A DNA stretch of 64,000 nt. Origin: Adiantum capillus-veneris. Its lineage: Eukaryota > Streptophyta > Polypodiopsida > Polypodiales > Pteridaceae. Below are positions 34,033-46,077 of this stretch, in pieces. A program made the translations under genes and the position numbers. The notes under the pieces were generated by a model that ran no database searches, was not told where the DNA came from, and worked only from the letters and a program-made list of their open reading frames with translations. The stretch spans positions 8,061,806 through 8,125,805 of the forward strand of contig CM043954.1 in NCBI GenBank assembly GCA_014529385.2. The letters run 5' to 3'. Each line of letters begins with the position of its first letter. Within the stretch, counting starts at the first letter, position 1.

Positions 34033-36172
34033 TACAGGTATACAGGAGCTACAAAGCAGCTACAAGCGACAAAAACAAAGAAAAACAAAAATTATATTAC
34101 AAGGGCAGTGTCTTACATGATTTTGCAATTTTTATGTTTGATTGCGGATATTGATAATATTTATGCCCTTATATACCTTGTTTTGCAACAAGAAGAGATC
34201 AAATGATGAATTTGGGTCTCTAGACGTGTAAATATCACTAAATAAGAGTGTGTTTGGAGCTAAAAAGTGGAAAAAAGTGGTAATCCAAGTCCAGAAATCA
34301 CAAATAAGTGTATATTCATATACACAGGGTTACCAGCTATTTATTATGTATGATTGGAATTTTTTGGCTTCAATTTGCTATTTTCCTTTATTTTTTATGA
34401 TTTTCTTAATAAAAGTAAAATAAAAATAAAAAAGCAGGTGAAACGAGATCAGAAAAAAGAAAAGAATAGATGGTGATGATCCTAATGACAAGGGTAACCC
34501 ATGGTAAAAATTGAGTACAATTCGGAAAAAGTTGCGGAAAGCCCGAAATGACAGAATTTTGGCAAAGTGGACAGATTTCTCAGAAACAGGTCAAACGGAG
34601 TCCAAATTGAGAAATTTCAAATCCTAAAGTGCATTTCACGACGAGATAGGAGCACACGTCAAATTTGGTAACAAGTGATCCGGGAAGTCTCACTTACCGA
34701 TGGTGAAAAAGACGCTTTCGGGCAACCAAATGGAGAAAGATGGAGAACGAGGAGCCAAAGTCAAGTTCAACCAAATAGATGGCTTCACAACATATCCAAT
34801 GAGCTGGAAATGCAACTCTCGAGAAGAAAAGTTGGAGAAATTCAACTCCAAGGCAAAAAGACGACTTCGGAGACTGAAATGCCTATAAGGGGGCTTTTTA
34901 GCTAAACTGATGACTTTTTAAGTTGAAAACTAGTTAGCAGGGCTTAGGGCACTAGCACAAAGCATTCTTTGCACAAAAAGATCAACATTTCAAGAAAAGA
35001 CATCATACGCGTATGATGTCTTACAGCATGAATTTCACATCCATTTCAACATTTGAGTGCATAGCTTCATTCCACATGTTAATCACATCCTATGAACCAA
35101 GTATCATGAGAATTGGAGTTAGAAAACCCAAGGAAAACCAAAAAAATACAAAGTAGGCCATAAAATTGATTTTTGGTCCTAATTTTGTCAAAGTAACTCC
35201 AAACTCATTGAAACTTTGTAGGATTGTTGTTAAACACATCTACAAGCTATCTGGAACCAAAAAGCACCATTTTGACACAAAAGACATCATACGCGTATGA
35301 TGTCTATTGCACTTACAGAGCCAAAATTGTTCATTTGTCATCATACATCCATTATATATATCTAATACATGCTACATATGAAATTTGGAACCATTTGGTC
35401 AAGAGGATCACCCCATTAGCCAATTGAGGGAAAATCCTTCACCTAAAGCCTATTTTTGGCCCAAATCCAACATACTCAAGTCCAAACCAAGATTTTAGTA
35501 GAGACAGTCCTTCACTAGTACATGGGGAGTCCACAAAACCAATCCCATGCAAAATTGATGAAAAAGACATCATACGCGTATGATGTCTCCAGAGCCATTT
35601 TTAGCCCAAAATCTATCCAAACTTCATAAATCCACTGAATAAGACTATCTAAAGCCAAATCCAAGCTTATAGAGAAATTTGGTCCAAAAATACACTAAAA
35701 GACATCATACGCGTATGATGTCTCACTATGTGATTTTGGCACCTCAGGGTTTCAACCACCAAATAGAAGTGATCTACATGCCATTTGAAAGTGAACCATC
35801 AAGTTTTATCCAATTTGGATCATAAAATCCAAATCCCTTTCAAAATTTTGCCAAGAGCCGGAACTGGACTAAACTGGCCAAAAGTTGACCAAATGGGATC
35901 CAAACTCAAATCCAAGCATATGATACTCATGTATACACTATCAGCTACAAGCACAACCAATATGAAGTCATTTTGACACAAAAGACATCATACGCGTATG
36001 ATGTCTCCAGCATGATTTTGAGCCCATTTTGCATATTTTTTCACCTACCTTGCATCCTTAGGCCCTGAATAGCTCATGTTTCAATTTTCAAGTCATTTGA
36101 ATAGTTAAAAGCTTCATTTCGGCTTTCAGTACTAAAAAGACGCTAACTTCTGAAATTGGAGTTACAGGATCC
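34033..36172 (+). other. Non-coding stretch between pol and third ORF
   Basis: About 2.1 kb without a credible ORF; A-rich diverged repeats resemble those of the leader. It contains five palindromes and ends directly at the ATG of the third ORF. A second promoter, a splice-acceptor region or an RNA structural element are possible roles. Confidence 0.8.
34998..36006. repeat. Second palindrome array, five perfect 24-nt copies
   Basis: Copies lie at 34998-35021, 35282-35305, 35565-35588, 35700-35723 and 35983-36006. All five are exact. Spacing is 284, 283, 135 and 283 nt, the same two spacings as in the leader array. Sequence between copies is clearly diverged (different words, indels), so the palindromes are far better conserved than their surroundings. 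The last copy ends 167 bp before the ATG of the third ORF. Confidence 0.97.
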
Positions 36173-39100
36173 ATGGATTCCGCCAAGTCATCGGCAACGA
36201 AGAGAAAAAGACCGACAATCAAAGATGCTCTTGCAGAAGCGGAACCCTTTGACATTCCAGCAGAAACCCTCAAGCCAACCAAAACTTGGGTGGAGGAAGC
36301 AGTATTGGAGAAAGAGGGAATAAAGATCTACGAGGGGACTTTCAGAGATCCTCAAGGGCAAGCGGTGGATGTACCGATGATCCCATAGGAATTGGTAGAT
36401 TATAGCAGGTCAGAAGACATCAGCAGGTACCTGGAAAGGGCAGACTTGCACAGATTCTTCACCTCGAGACCATCAGGTGTGGATACAAGAAGAGTGTATG
36501 AGTTGGCAACATCCATTCAGAAGGATGGAAAAGCCACATTGACAACCATGGATGGAGAGAAAGTAGAAGTACAGATCACTCCACAGCTCATTGCAGATGC
36601 ATTGAAGCTGCACAACAAAGGGAGCTTGGTCAGGGAAAGAAGGGAGGCCATAGAGGTCTATGGGCCCAAGAAGCAAAATGCAACCTATGGAGATATGGCA
36701 GACCCAAGAGCGGCAACCCTTTGCCGACTGTACAGCCAGTTTCTCCATGTTTGCAGTAAGAGACTGCAAAAGTATACGACACCACCCCATGCCATTGCGA
36801 CCACCATCACATGGGCATTAAAGAGCAATATGCCAAAAGAGGTGAATTACGCTCAACACATCCACGAGCAAGTAATTGCCATGCACAACGAGAAGCCAAA
36901 GTACATAGGAGGAGCGGAAATTCTGACAAGAATAGCTTATGAAGCTATTGGAGCTAGAGATCAGTGGCCAAAGGTTCCCTCCCAGAATGAGTGGCTTAGA
37001 GAAGCCGACGAGGAGGAAGAACAGCCCGAAGTATCCAAGAGGGCATCCACAAGAGCACGCTGGAAACTAGAAGTAGTTTCAGAACCTGCAGAGGATGTGG
37101 ACGAGCCGCTTAAGAAGAAATTAAAGAAGAAGGTTGCTCCCAAGAAAACCAAAAGTCAGAAAGCGGCAAGAATGGAAAGACTAGTGGAGCAGTTTAGAGC
37201 GGAAAGAGCTCTAAAGGGTGACTTTGAAGAAAAGTGGGTGCCAGACCCCACTAAAGTCGGAACTGGCCACATATTGATCAATACGATCAATATATTAAAG
37301 CTTATGAGGAGTCAGAGGCTATTCTGGAGCAGCAACCTGTCGAGCCATACACTGAAGAGGAGGTACAACAATTAAAAGCTGAGCTGAAAAAAGACGACAA
37401 GGGGAAAAGGAAAGTAGATGAGTCTACTAAGCCTCAAGAGAAAGATGGGCAAGCCGACAAAGGGAAGGCCAAGGAAGCTGAGGACCGATATCCCTCTATG
37501 AAGGATGTACCAAGCCCTAAGAAGACGGAAAAAATTATGGAGGAGACCACAGTAGAGGTGGACACAGATGATTTGGAAAAGCCAGAGGCCGAGACCAAAG
37601 AAAAGAAGATAGATCCAGTTCAGTAGAGGTGGACACAGATGATTTGGAAAAGCCAGAGGCCGAGACCAAAGAAAAGAAGATAGATCCAGTTCAGCAAAAG
37701 AGAAATGATTATGAGGATCTGGTAGCGATAGGATACACTGAAGAAGAGGCCCTTGAGGCAGTTTATGGGATCACCCTACAAAAACAAGATGAACAGAGAG
37801 GGACAGAGAAAAAAACAAAGAGTACAAAAGAAAGTGAAGAGAAACTGGACGAACCGAAAGTACTAGAAGAGCCAAAGCCAGTGGAGGTGGTGGCGGAAAG
37901 AGCTTTAGAGTTGACAGATGATGATGAAAAAGACATGCACATGGTGCATGAATTGCTCAGCAAGATAAAAGAAAGGTCCAAGGCAAGGGAAGTAGAGATT
38001 GAGACAGCCAAACAAAGGGAAGCGGAGTTGCAGAGAAAATTAGAGAATGCTATGACTGAATCTGAAAGTCATAAAGCATCACTCTATGACGCGAAAAACG
38101 AGAGAGACGGCTTGATACTCCAGCTAGCCGAGGCTTCAAGAGAAGTAACAAGCGCACAGGAAGCAAGGGAGCGGATAGAGGATGAGTTGGAGGCGGCCAA
38201 GGATGAGCTCATTGAGCTAAGGGAGAGAGTCGAGCTCCAAGAAAGAACAATCACTAGACTCAGGACTACCCCTAGAGCTAGCAGAGCAGGAACCGAACAA
38301 GAGGGAGTTATCATACCAGCTTTGGAAGACCAGGTCCGAAGCTTACAAAGAGAGCTGAGATTAGAGCAAGTGCAAAGGTTGCACATTGCGGAGGGATCAT
38401 TGGCCGCAGAGGAGAGGCTCACATTAGAAAATCAAACACTACGGGCAGAGAATGAGGCCCTCTGCAAACAGCTCCAAGATCTACAAGAGCAACAAAGAAG
38501 AGAGACAGAGACACCACACGAAGAATCAGGTGGAGCAGCCATAGAGCTACCAGAAACTGGAGAGGCAACCACAATTGAAGATCCAGCCCCAGCTCAAGAG
38601 GTGGCCTCGACTTCAGGAATCTCTGAAGAAGAAGAACAAAGGCTCCATGACCAAATAGAAAAGTCAGCAAAGGAGAGTGCCAAGGCGGAAATGGAATGGG
38701 AGACGAGACTCCTAATCTCCATTAGACTTCAGGGGCTAGACACAAAAGTGCTCCATGAACAGTGGATGCAACCCAGCCTGCCTTTCCCTTTGATGAAATT
38801 TGAAGTGCTAAAGACGAAAAAGAGAATAGAGGAGGAGCAGTATGTCGCTCTTTATGAAGGCGACATCACAAAGGAGGAACAATCAAAGAAGATAGTAGAT
38901 TCACAACCTAGATGGAGGAAAGGTTGGCTGAACAAATACCCAGCCTACCTCATCTACTTGGTGGAGGCACCAAAGGAGATTCGGGAGGATGCAACCTTCT
39001 GCCCGGTGCCAAGAGTCAAAAACTGGGAAGAGCATGGCAGGATTGCAGAAAAGAAGCCAAATTGGCTTAATTACCCCAGGATGCTAGGACCAAAGGCAGG

Positions 39101-39509
39101 AGAGAGAATAGGTAAAGCCTACATGGTGAAAACCCTAACGGGCACCATCAAGCTCTTTACTGGCTCTCCTGACCTTTCGTGTCAGATGCTCAAGAAAATC
39201 TGCAGGACTCTCTTAGCTTGCATTGAAGTGTTCGCGCCAGAAAAAGCCACGACCTCGAGTCTACTATCGACGGCCGACACAGTGACTGATATGATGTACG
39301 ATCTTTCATTGCAGCCTTCTCCAAAAGTGTTACACCTCCTATACCAAAGGATTATGTTTTTGCCTAGCTTCCACATGCAAACATTCAAAGAAGCTTTCTA
39401 CACCGGCTTTTTCACCCACGAAAGCAAAATATTCGGCCCAACCTTGACCATCGGCAACCTACGATACGAATCACATTTGCAGATGCTCAAGACGACAGGA
39501 CTTTATTGA
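36173..39509 (+). pseudogene. Third ORF (post-pol), coiled-coil protein with frameshifts
   Basis: The ORF starts with an ATG at 36173 (MDSAKSSATKRKRPTI). A stop lies at 36386, a frame change near 37270, and a 71-bp tandem duplication at 37551-37692 creates a stop (37624) and a second frame change. The last part is open from 37629 to 39509 (626 codons). An N-terminal globular region (36450-36990; ITPQLIADALKLHN, AATLCRLYSQFLHVC) precedes a lysine/glutamate-rich linker, a long coiled coil (about 37940-38520, many A-K-x-E-x-E heptads) and a C-terminal domain with many aromatics. No signal peptide or membrane segment is visible, so an envelope role is not supported. The family is unknown to me. 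A similar ORF follows pol in the old element. Confidence 0.8.
37551..37692 (+). repeat. 71-bp tandem duplication in the third ORF
   Basis: The string agtagaggtggacacagatg occurs at 37551 and 37622, and the 71-bp copies appear identical. As 71 is not a multiple of three, the duplication shifts the frame. It must be younger than the element. Confidence 0.95.
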
Positions 39510-39546
39510 CCAAGCATAAAAGTCATGTCAGGGACGACATGAACGC

Positions 39547-39558
39547 GGAGGGGGGGAG
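39547..39558 (+). promoter_or_regulatory. 3' polypurine tract
   Basis: GGAGGGGGGGAG directly abuts the right LTR, the standard position for the plus-strand primer. Confidence 0.93.
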
Positions 39559-40496
39559 TGTTGAGCCAATAGAGGATCACACCCACATTTTTGCTCACAC
39601 TCATCATTTTGTAACCATTGATTGTAATAAATGTCTTTCCGACATTAATTTTGATTTGAGCCATTCATTAAGTAACGGGACTCAATTGAGTTTCCAGCTT
39701 GTAATCCCGAAGTAATTTCACTTGCTGATGTAATTAGTTAGAGATGTTCTCACCTCCAAGGCTGAGGTATATAAGCCAAAGTTTTTGTAACCTAAGGGGA
39801 TTCAGATTATTGATCAAAGTGAGTTTTTGAGCGCCGTGACTGTGTCTAAGAGAGAGTGAGAGAGAGAGAGTCTTATCTACTTGCTACACGAGCTACGGAG
39901 CCGCCATTGGAGAAGCGACACCGCCATTGTGTTAGCAACGGCGAGAGCTACGCACAGATACCAAGAGTGCGCGCTATCGGCTTCTATGTGTGGTAAGTTC
40001 CTACGAGCTTCGGTGTGAGTTTTCTTCCAACTCGCGTGTCGGAATGGAGCGTGCAGCATATCTATAGAACCACAACGAGTAGAGCTACACATTGGTACCA
40101 TCGGGGTCAAGTTTCGATCACCTGTATTTTTTGGCCTGTCTTCATACGCGTTTACCGCACGGAGTGGTTATAGGTTGATTTTGCAGTTCAAGTCTTTAGG
40201 GTGTTGTTCTTACCTAGTGTATAGACTTCCCCTTGAGTTTGAGATCGATTCAACGATTCTAGATCTTGTTTCGTATAGCATTCGTTCGTAGTATGGATTT
40301 CAGTCACTTGCGTATTTTAGAACTTAGATTTGATTTCCTTAGTAGTGATTGTCGTTAGAAGGTCGAGTAGGTGATTTGACACCCACCTAGTTGTTTCCAT
40401 GCGCCTGCGGGTCCAGCTCCGTCCTCGTCTGACAAATTCTGTTGTTGGTTGAGTTCTCGCTATTTAGCTTCCGCTAGCGGCGTAACCGCCTTAACA
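39559..40496 (+). repeat. 3' LTR of the 18.4-kb element
   Basis: This LTR is 938 bp, the same length as the left one, with TATATAAG at 39768-39775 and the half-palindrome TCATACGCGT at 40142-40151. Differences from the left LTR are mostly transitions. Confidence 0.96.
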
Positions 40497-41374
40497 ACTG
40501 CTAAAAACTCTGTTGACTTTTACAGATCACAGTTGGAGAGAAAGGAGAAATCTGCTGAGAAAATTCAGATTTGGAAAGAGCAGTGGATGTCTTGTTTGAA
40601 TACTCAAATGGAAGTCATAGCTCAGGACTATTCTAAACTACAGTCAAAGAATAGTGTAGTCTTGAGTAGAGTCCAGGCTTGTCAAGAGCTAGAAGCAAAG
40701 ATCAAGGATATGTCTGAGGAGGACCTTGAATTGAATGGCTGGTACCTCTTACCACATGATGTAGAAATTTTGAAGAATGAAGTCAAAAAGTAGGGTGACC
40801 AGCTGTGGTTAGAATTGAGAAGAAAAATGTTTTCCCCGGTGAATATTCCCTATCAAATTTATGCAAAGGAGGAGCTGAATAAGATTATGCTCTTTTGCAA
40901 AAGCAATTTGATGAGTTGAAGGAGGATTTTGAGCAGTTGAAGATGCAGCAAAGTTCAGGATTTACTCAGGGATATAAAACTGAACAAGGCAATAAAGGAA
41001 AGATGGTCACAGGTCCTGCAGTTGATCCGAAATCCAGTACTGATTTTCATACCTTGGTTAGTGCTATGGAAACTCATGAGGCAATGGATATAGGAGATAC
41101 TATACCTGGAAGTAAAAATGATTCATTTTAGAATTTGGAATCTGAACAAACTGATACAGGTGCAGTGGCAGCGGCAAAAATTGTGGGGGATATCATGAGC
41201 ACTAGGGAATTCATTGAGGAATTTCCAGGTTTCTACAAAGAGGAGGCAATGCTTGATGATCAGCAAAAAGTGAAAGAAGGCATTGCAGATACAACAGTTG
41301 CTGCAGATTTAAATCAGGAGACAGCTACCTTGGAGGATCCCAATAGGGAGTTACTAGGGAAAACTGATGCTTAA
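40497..41374 (+). pseudogene. Post-integrase ORF of the old gypsy element, second half
   Basis: The interrupted ORF resumes here after the TSD. Pieces at about 40497-40793, 40895-41131 and 41135-41374 carry a coiled-coil region (LERKEKSAEKIQIWKEQW, SRVQACQELEAKIKDM) and an acidic C-terminal part (EFIEEFPGFYKEEAML). Short gaps with stops separate them. No catalytic motif is visible. Order and character mirror the third ORF of the nested element. Confidence 0.65.
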
Positions 41375-41931
41375 ATGATCAATAGTAATTTTCAACAATA
41401 AGTGGGAAAGGGTGGTGTTTCATTGGATATAGTAATACATTTGTGTACCTTGGATTTGGTTCCAGGCACTACACTTTGTTTTACTTTATCTTGTGAGCAC
41501 TAGATTTTGATTAACAAGGGATTGATGGGAAACAAGTCAAAAGTTTTTTGTTTGGTTTTCAAAAACTTTTTGCCACCAGGCTGTGCCAGGTGTTAGCCTT
41601 GCATATTCTTTCAGTAAAGTGTTCTTGAACCTTAGTACTTTTACTTTTAGTTTGTAATTAGGGAAGAGCTTTGTGCCTCTTCATTCATCCTATGTAGTTA
41701 TCCTTGCACCTGATGGTAGCGCGTTGTATGAGAGAAGGGTGATGAATGCAAGGCTATGGACACTAAGATTCTATGCTTCTCTGTGTATTTAGTCTTCAGT
41801 TTTCCTTCAATTCCCTGATTCTGTTCCAAACATGTTCAAGTATTGAAACTGTTTTGATTCTGTGGAATGATGATGTAATGCTTTTATGGTTAATTTAGTT
41901 GTTATTCCCACTCCCCTATGCCTCAATAACA
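41375..41931 (+). other. Probable 3' non-coding end or LTR part of the old gypsy element
   Basis: A purine-rich stretch at 41401-41418 (agtgggaaagggtggtg) could be its polypurine tract, with the LTR starting nearby. The matching 5' LTR is not in the window, so no boundary can be proved. No ORF is present. Confidence 0.35.
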
Positions 41932-42440
<509 letters not shown>

Positions 42441-42518
42441 ATTTGGTGCCCCAATGAAGGAATCAATTTGTGTATGTTTTTATGCAGGATCAACCTTTAG
42501 AATAGTCAAGTAGTTTGC

Positions 42519-42971
42519 ATGAATCATGGGAATTTGTATGATCCTTTCATTCCCATTGCAAGGCAAAAGGTGCACATAATTGTTAGTACTAAGTTGCAAT
42601 TTCAACAAGTAATTCGTAGAATTTTGGGTCCTCTTAGATTGGCTGCGATAAACGCTTTAGTAAATCACGTTATTTTGCCTCTCGTTAAGTACGACCTTAG
42701 TTTGAACGTCTATATTTTTGTTTTGTTTTAAGCGTTAAGTCATACATAAACCATGGATAATGGCCCAGGAATAGAAGTTTTCCCCTTCCATTTCACTCCA
42801 CACATTAGAATAAACGTTGCAATTAGTAGAAAGATCCATTTTCAGCAATGTATGGTGTTCATTTTTGGTGCCCAAAGAGTAGGAGAAATTCTTTCATCAC
42901 CAAACCCTGTCATCCTGCCTTTTGTTGATTATCATAGATCATTTGATGTGCATATTTTTATTTTGTTGTAG
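42519..42971 (+). repeat. Two diverged tandem copies encoding related 70-residue peptides
   Basis: ORFs at 42519-42731 and 42753-42971 encode peptides that align over most of their length. Shared features are a V-x-I/V-S-x-K-x-x-F-Q-Q core, V-I-L-P-x-V in the middle, and an end in I-F-[VI]-L. Each is followed by a stop. They lie between the left repeat and gag. Preserved similarity at the protein level suggests former coding function, perhaps an upstream peptide of this element. No family is recognised. Confidence 0.5.
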
Positions 42972-43049
42972 AATAGATTGCAATTTAGAAAACATTATTG
43001 TGTAAATTTTTTAAGAAAAAAAAGATGTGCGTCACTTTGAAATCAATCA

Positions 43050-44010
43050 ATGGAAAGCCAACGCCAAATGTCTAGATATCTTCGTTTCTTTGGAGAGCTT
43101 GGAGAGGATGCAAAATTATTTTTAGAAAAGTTCAATATGTCTTGCCGTATCAAGAGGATAGTAACTGATCAAGAACATGTAGAAATGTTTGAGGTGGTCC
43201 TTAGGAAAGATGTTAGCACTTGGTTTGACTTTTTGCATGAGGAAGTTAAGGGGAATTACACAGAAGTTTTGAATCATTTTGAGAGATACTTCTTTGATCC
43301 CCCAAACACTCAAAAACTATGGCAAGACATTGTTTGTCATAAGCAAAAAGATTTAGATCACTACTTCTTGTACAAGCAAGAGTTTCTATGTCTTTGAGCT
43401 CTATGGATACGAAATGTTGATAACCTTGGTGATGGTGCATAATTTCTAAAGAAGAAGAGGTTCATAGCCGGACTCTTTCCTGATCTTAAGGTAAAGGTGG
43501 AGGCGGATGCACCTGCCACCTATGATGCACCTCAAATTAGAGCTTCCAAGAAGTATAGGAAACTCAAGTGCCTAAGGGGAGAGGTTCCAATAGAAGGTCT
43601 TAGACCCAAATCTAAGTCACAAGCATCGACATTTAGGGAGCTTCCTGAGCTAGCAACTGAAGTGATTGAGAAGTTAAATGAATCTTTAAGCATCCTGTCA
43701 GTTCACCTTGCACAAGCTCTAGGTCCAAGAGGACAAGAAAAGAGTTCAGAAGAGAGAGATCCACTACCTAGGAGAGTCTTGTAATGTTGGAACTGCAGAG
43801 AGTCTAGACATGGGATGTATAATTGTCCTTGCCCCCGAGGGGAGCCAGGGAGACCTAACTTGAATTAACCAGTGATGAATGTAGGTGAAGGAACTAGTCA
43901 AGAACCAAGGCTTATACAAAGGCCAAATGGAGCAAGACCACCTCCACAAGGGGTTGAAGGAGTTCCACCTTTACCAGATCCAAATGTGTATTTGGTAGAG
44001 GTGACAAATT
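43050..44010 (+). pseudogene. Gypsy-type gag, decayed
   Basis: The segment starts MESQRQMSRYLRFFGELGED. It includes a gag helix region with TWFDFLHEEVKGNY and an LNHFERYFFDPP end, a stop at 43395, then readable frame to a zinc knuckle CWNC-x4-H-x4-C near 43788-43830. Several stops interrupt (43395, 43438, 43782, 43866). The product would package RNA in a functional element. Nothing upstream suggests a separate promoter. Confidence 0.75.
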
Positions 44011-44325
44011 GAAATGAGGTTAACATGCAAGCAAATGGCATTAAGTGTGGCCGAGGAAAAGGTAAGGAGGAAGAAGGAGTTACATCACAAAGTGACCATG
44101 GATGAGAAAAGAAGGCAAAGGAGACCAAGGAAGCTAAGAGGAATCAACATCGTATCAACCTCCAATACTTCCCTCTTGGACATGGTATGGCTCCATACAA
44201 CTTGTAGGAAGACATGAGAGGTAAGGGTCCTCATATCTCATGGCCTCAATTTCTTGCATTATGTCCACAAGTTAGGAGAGATTTAACAAAGGCAATTAAC
44301 ACTAGGAGAAAGGTAAAAAGAGAGT

Positions 44326-44720
44326 GTGCCTATTGTAAAAATTACACATATTGAAATGAATGAGGATATTACACCTGTGCTAGATTGTTACATTAAAGGA
44401 AGGTTGGTTAGGAAAGGTCTAGTGGATGGGGGGGCACAAATTTTTATCATGACAGAGGGACTCATGCAAAGACTAGGCATGCACATCCATGAGACACCTC
44501 AAAATCAAAGTGAAAATGGAAAACAATAGCAAGGCTACATGCATAGCCATTTGTAAAATGTTTTTTTAGAGGCCTTTGGCATTAAGAAGGCAGTGGATTT
44601 CTATGTCATGTTTACCAAAGAAAATGGTTACCCATTTATCTTGGGAAGACCATGGCTAATGAAAATGTGACCTTTTCAAGATTGAGAGAGTGGAAAGCTA
44701 ATTTGTAGGAATTACAATCA
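44326..44720 (+). pseudogene. Retropepsin remnant
   Basis: This is an aspartic protease fragment with the active-site region GLVDGGAQIFIMTEGL (DGGA form) and, after a stop at 44527, the FILGRPWLM motif that closes the retropepsin fold. Further stops follow and no RT appears before 44880. The pol genes have been lost or were never present in this copy. Confidence 0.75.
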
Positions 44721-44879
44721 CAAGAAGGTTGTCTTTGACATGAAGGAGCAACGCCAAGAGGAGCTCCATGAAGAATCATCACAAATTTGTAAAGATTCTT
44801 TGCTCTTTGAATTTGAAAAGGCAATAAAGACAAAAATTGTACCCCATGAGATGAACTTTTGCCTCAAATTTTTCCACAT

Positions 44880-46077
44880 TTTTTTGAGCTACGAGGTGCA
44901 AGCTATGGTTTCAATGGTGGACCCCAGTTTGCCCATGCCATGCAGCCACACTTCCTCTTCCACTTTATCATTTCCCTCTTTCACACACACTTCTCTACTC
45001 ATCATTTCCATCGCTCTCATCTCTCCTCTCTGAACCCTACTTAGCTTCTCCTCAACCTTGAAGAATAAGAGAAACCATGGTGAACTCATGTCTCCTACAC
45101 ACACTTCCATTCCAAAATTGAAAAGCTAGTCTCATTTTTCCTCCTTACCCATATCTATAAAAACACCCAAAAAATTATCCTCTTCTTTTGAAAGGTAGCA
45201 TCATGGTGATTGATTACTCATCTTCAATTACCTTGGCTCTTAATGAAGGTCAAGAGTGGAGAAAAAACGTACCGTAAAAGCTAGTGGACTATCAACAAGC
45301 GTCAAAATTGGCCCTACTCAAGATGCTTGAAGCATCAACATTGTAAGAAATCCACCTTTTCTTACCTCTTAAGAGTTTCTTTTCCTTATTTGTATCCTAC
45401 ATGGATATTCCCACTGTAAACATCTAATTCCATTTGTAAATTAATAAAAATACTAACTCTACTACTGAACTACTCTACTAGCACTAACCTACTATGAGAA
45501 GTTCTATCACCTCCATTTCTCTCTCCTCTCTTTTCTTGATCTATCCCTACCAACTTCTTGATAATTCCAAGCAAAATTTTTTAGATAAAGTGCTGAAAAT
45601 ATAACCCAAACATGGTTAGAGGAGTAACCCTAGCCCTCAAAATTGCTATAAAAGGAGGGTGTAGCTAGAACAAAAGGGGGGAAGCCATAAGCAAGAGCAC
45701 TATGCTATAGCTTTAGAAGCCAAGCTCAATCTCTTGAGAAGGATCTCTTGAGTGAAATCTCGTTGGCTTATGCACATGCATGTGTTGTATTAGGGGTGAT
45801 TAGCAAGGGAGCTCTATGCCATTGTAAGAGAGTGATCATTTAATTGAGAGTAGGAAGCCTATCATTTCTCCTACTGGTGTAAGCCCAATATTTGCTAAAT
45901 CAGGGAGGTGGATTTGGACTAAGAATGGATACTTTGTCTCTCTGCCAACGTGAAGTCATGGACAAGAATGATGTGGAAGTGTCTTGGTGTTTTATTTAAG
46001 TTCTTGATAGCTTGCCTCTGGGTGTTGTTATCAATTTAGCTATAAATCCCACATGTTGTAAGAGGGTGATATGGTGG
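44880..46077. other. Stretch without recognisable gene; possible LTR upstream part
   Basis: No credible ORF was found. A TATA-like gctataaaaggagg lies at 45640-45653 and ctatagctttagaagcc follows, so this may be the U3 part of the right LTR or a separate LTR. A second TATA-like tataaatccc is near 46041. Confidence 0.35.

Larger units (their letters stand above)
22104..40496 (+). mobile_element. 18.4-kb Ty3/gypsy element with palindrome arrays
   Basis: The two 938-bp LTRs (22104-23041, 39559-40496) start TGTTGAGCC and end CCTTAACA. The 5-bp TSD ACTGC is perfect. A tRNA-Asp primer site follows the left LTR and a G-rich polypurine tract abuts the right one. The order is leader with four palindromes, gag-protease, RT-RNase H-integrase with a second protease-like domain, 2.1-kb non-coding stretch with five palindromes, coiled-coil ORF, 3' LTR. 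The LTRs differ at about 20 positions by eye (about 2 percent), so insertion is fairly recent. Gag and pol nevertheless carry several stops and shifts. The tRNA-Asp site and pol type place it in the Athila/Tat group. Confidence 0.96.

Noticed and set aside
23580-36006. Palindrome series as a CRISPR-like array
   Set aside because: Copies are palindromic, spaced by 125-288 nt with related (not unique) intervening sequence, and lie inside a plant retrotransposon.
36173-39509. Third ORF as a retroviral-type envelope gene
   Set aside because: No signal peptide, no hydrophobic membrane segment and a long charged coiled coil.
17785-41374. Endogenous pararetrovirus origin of the pol segments
   Set aside because: All pol segments have an integrase, and LTRs with target duplications are present, so these are LTR retrotransposons.
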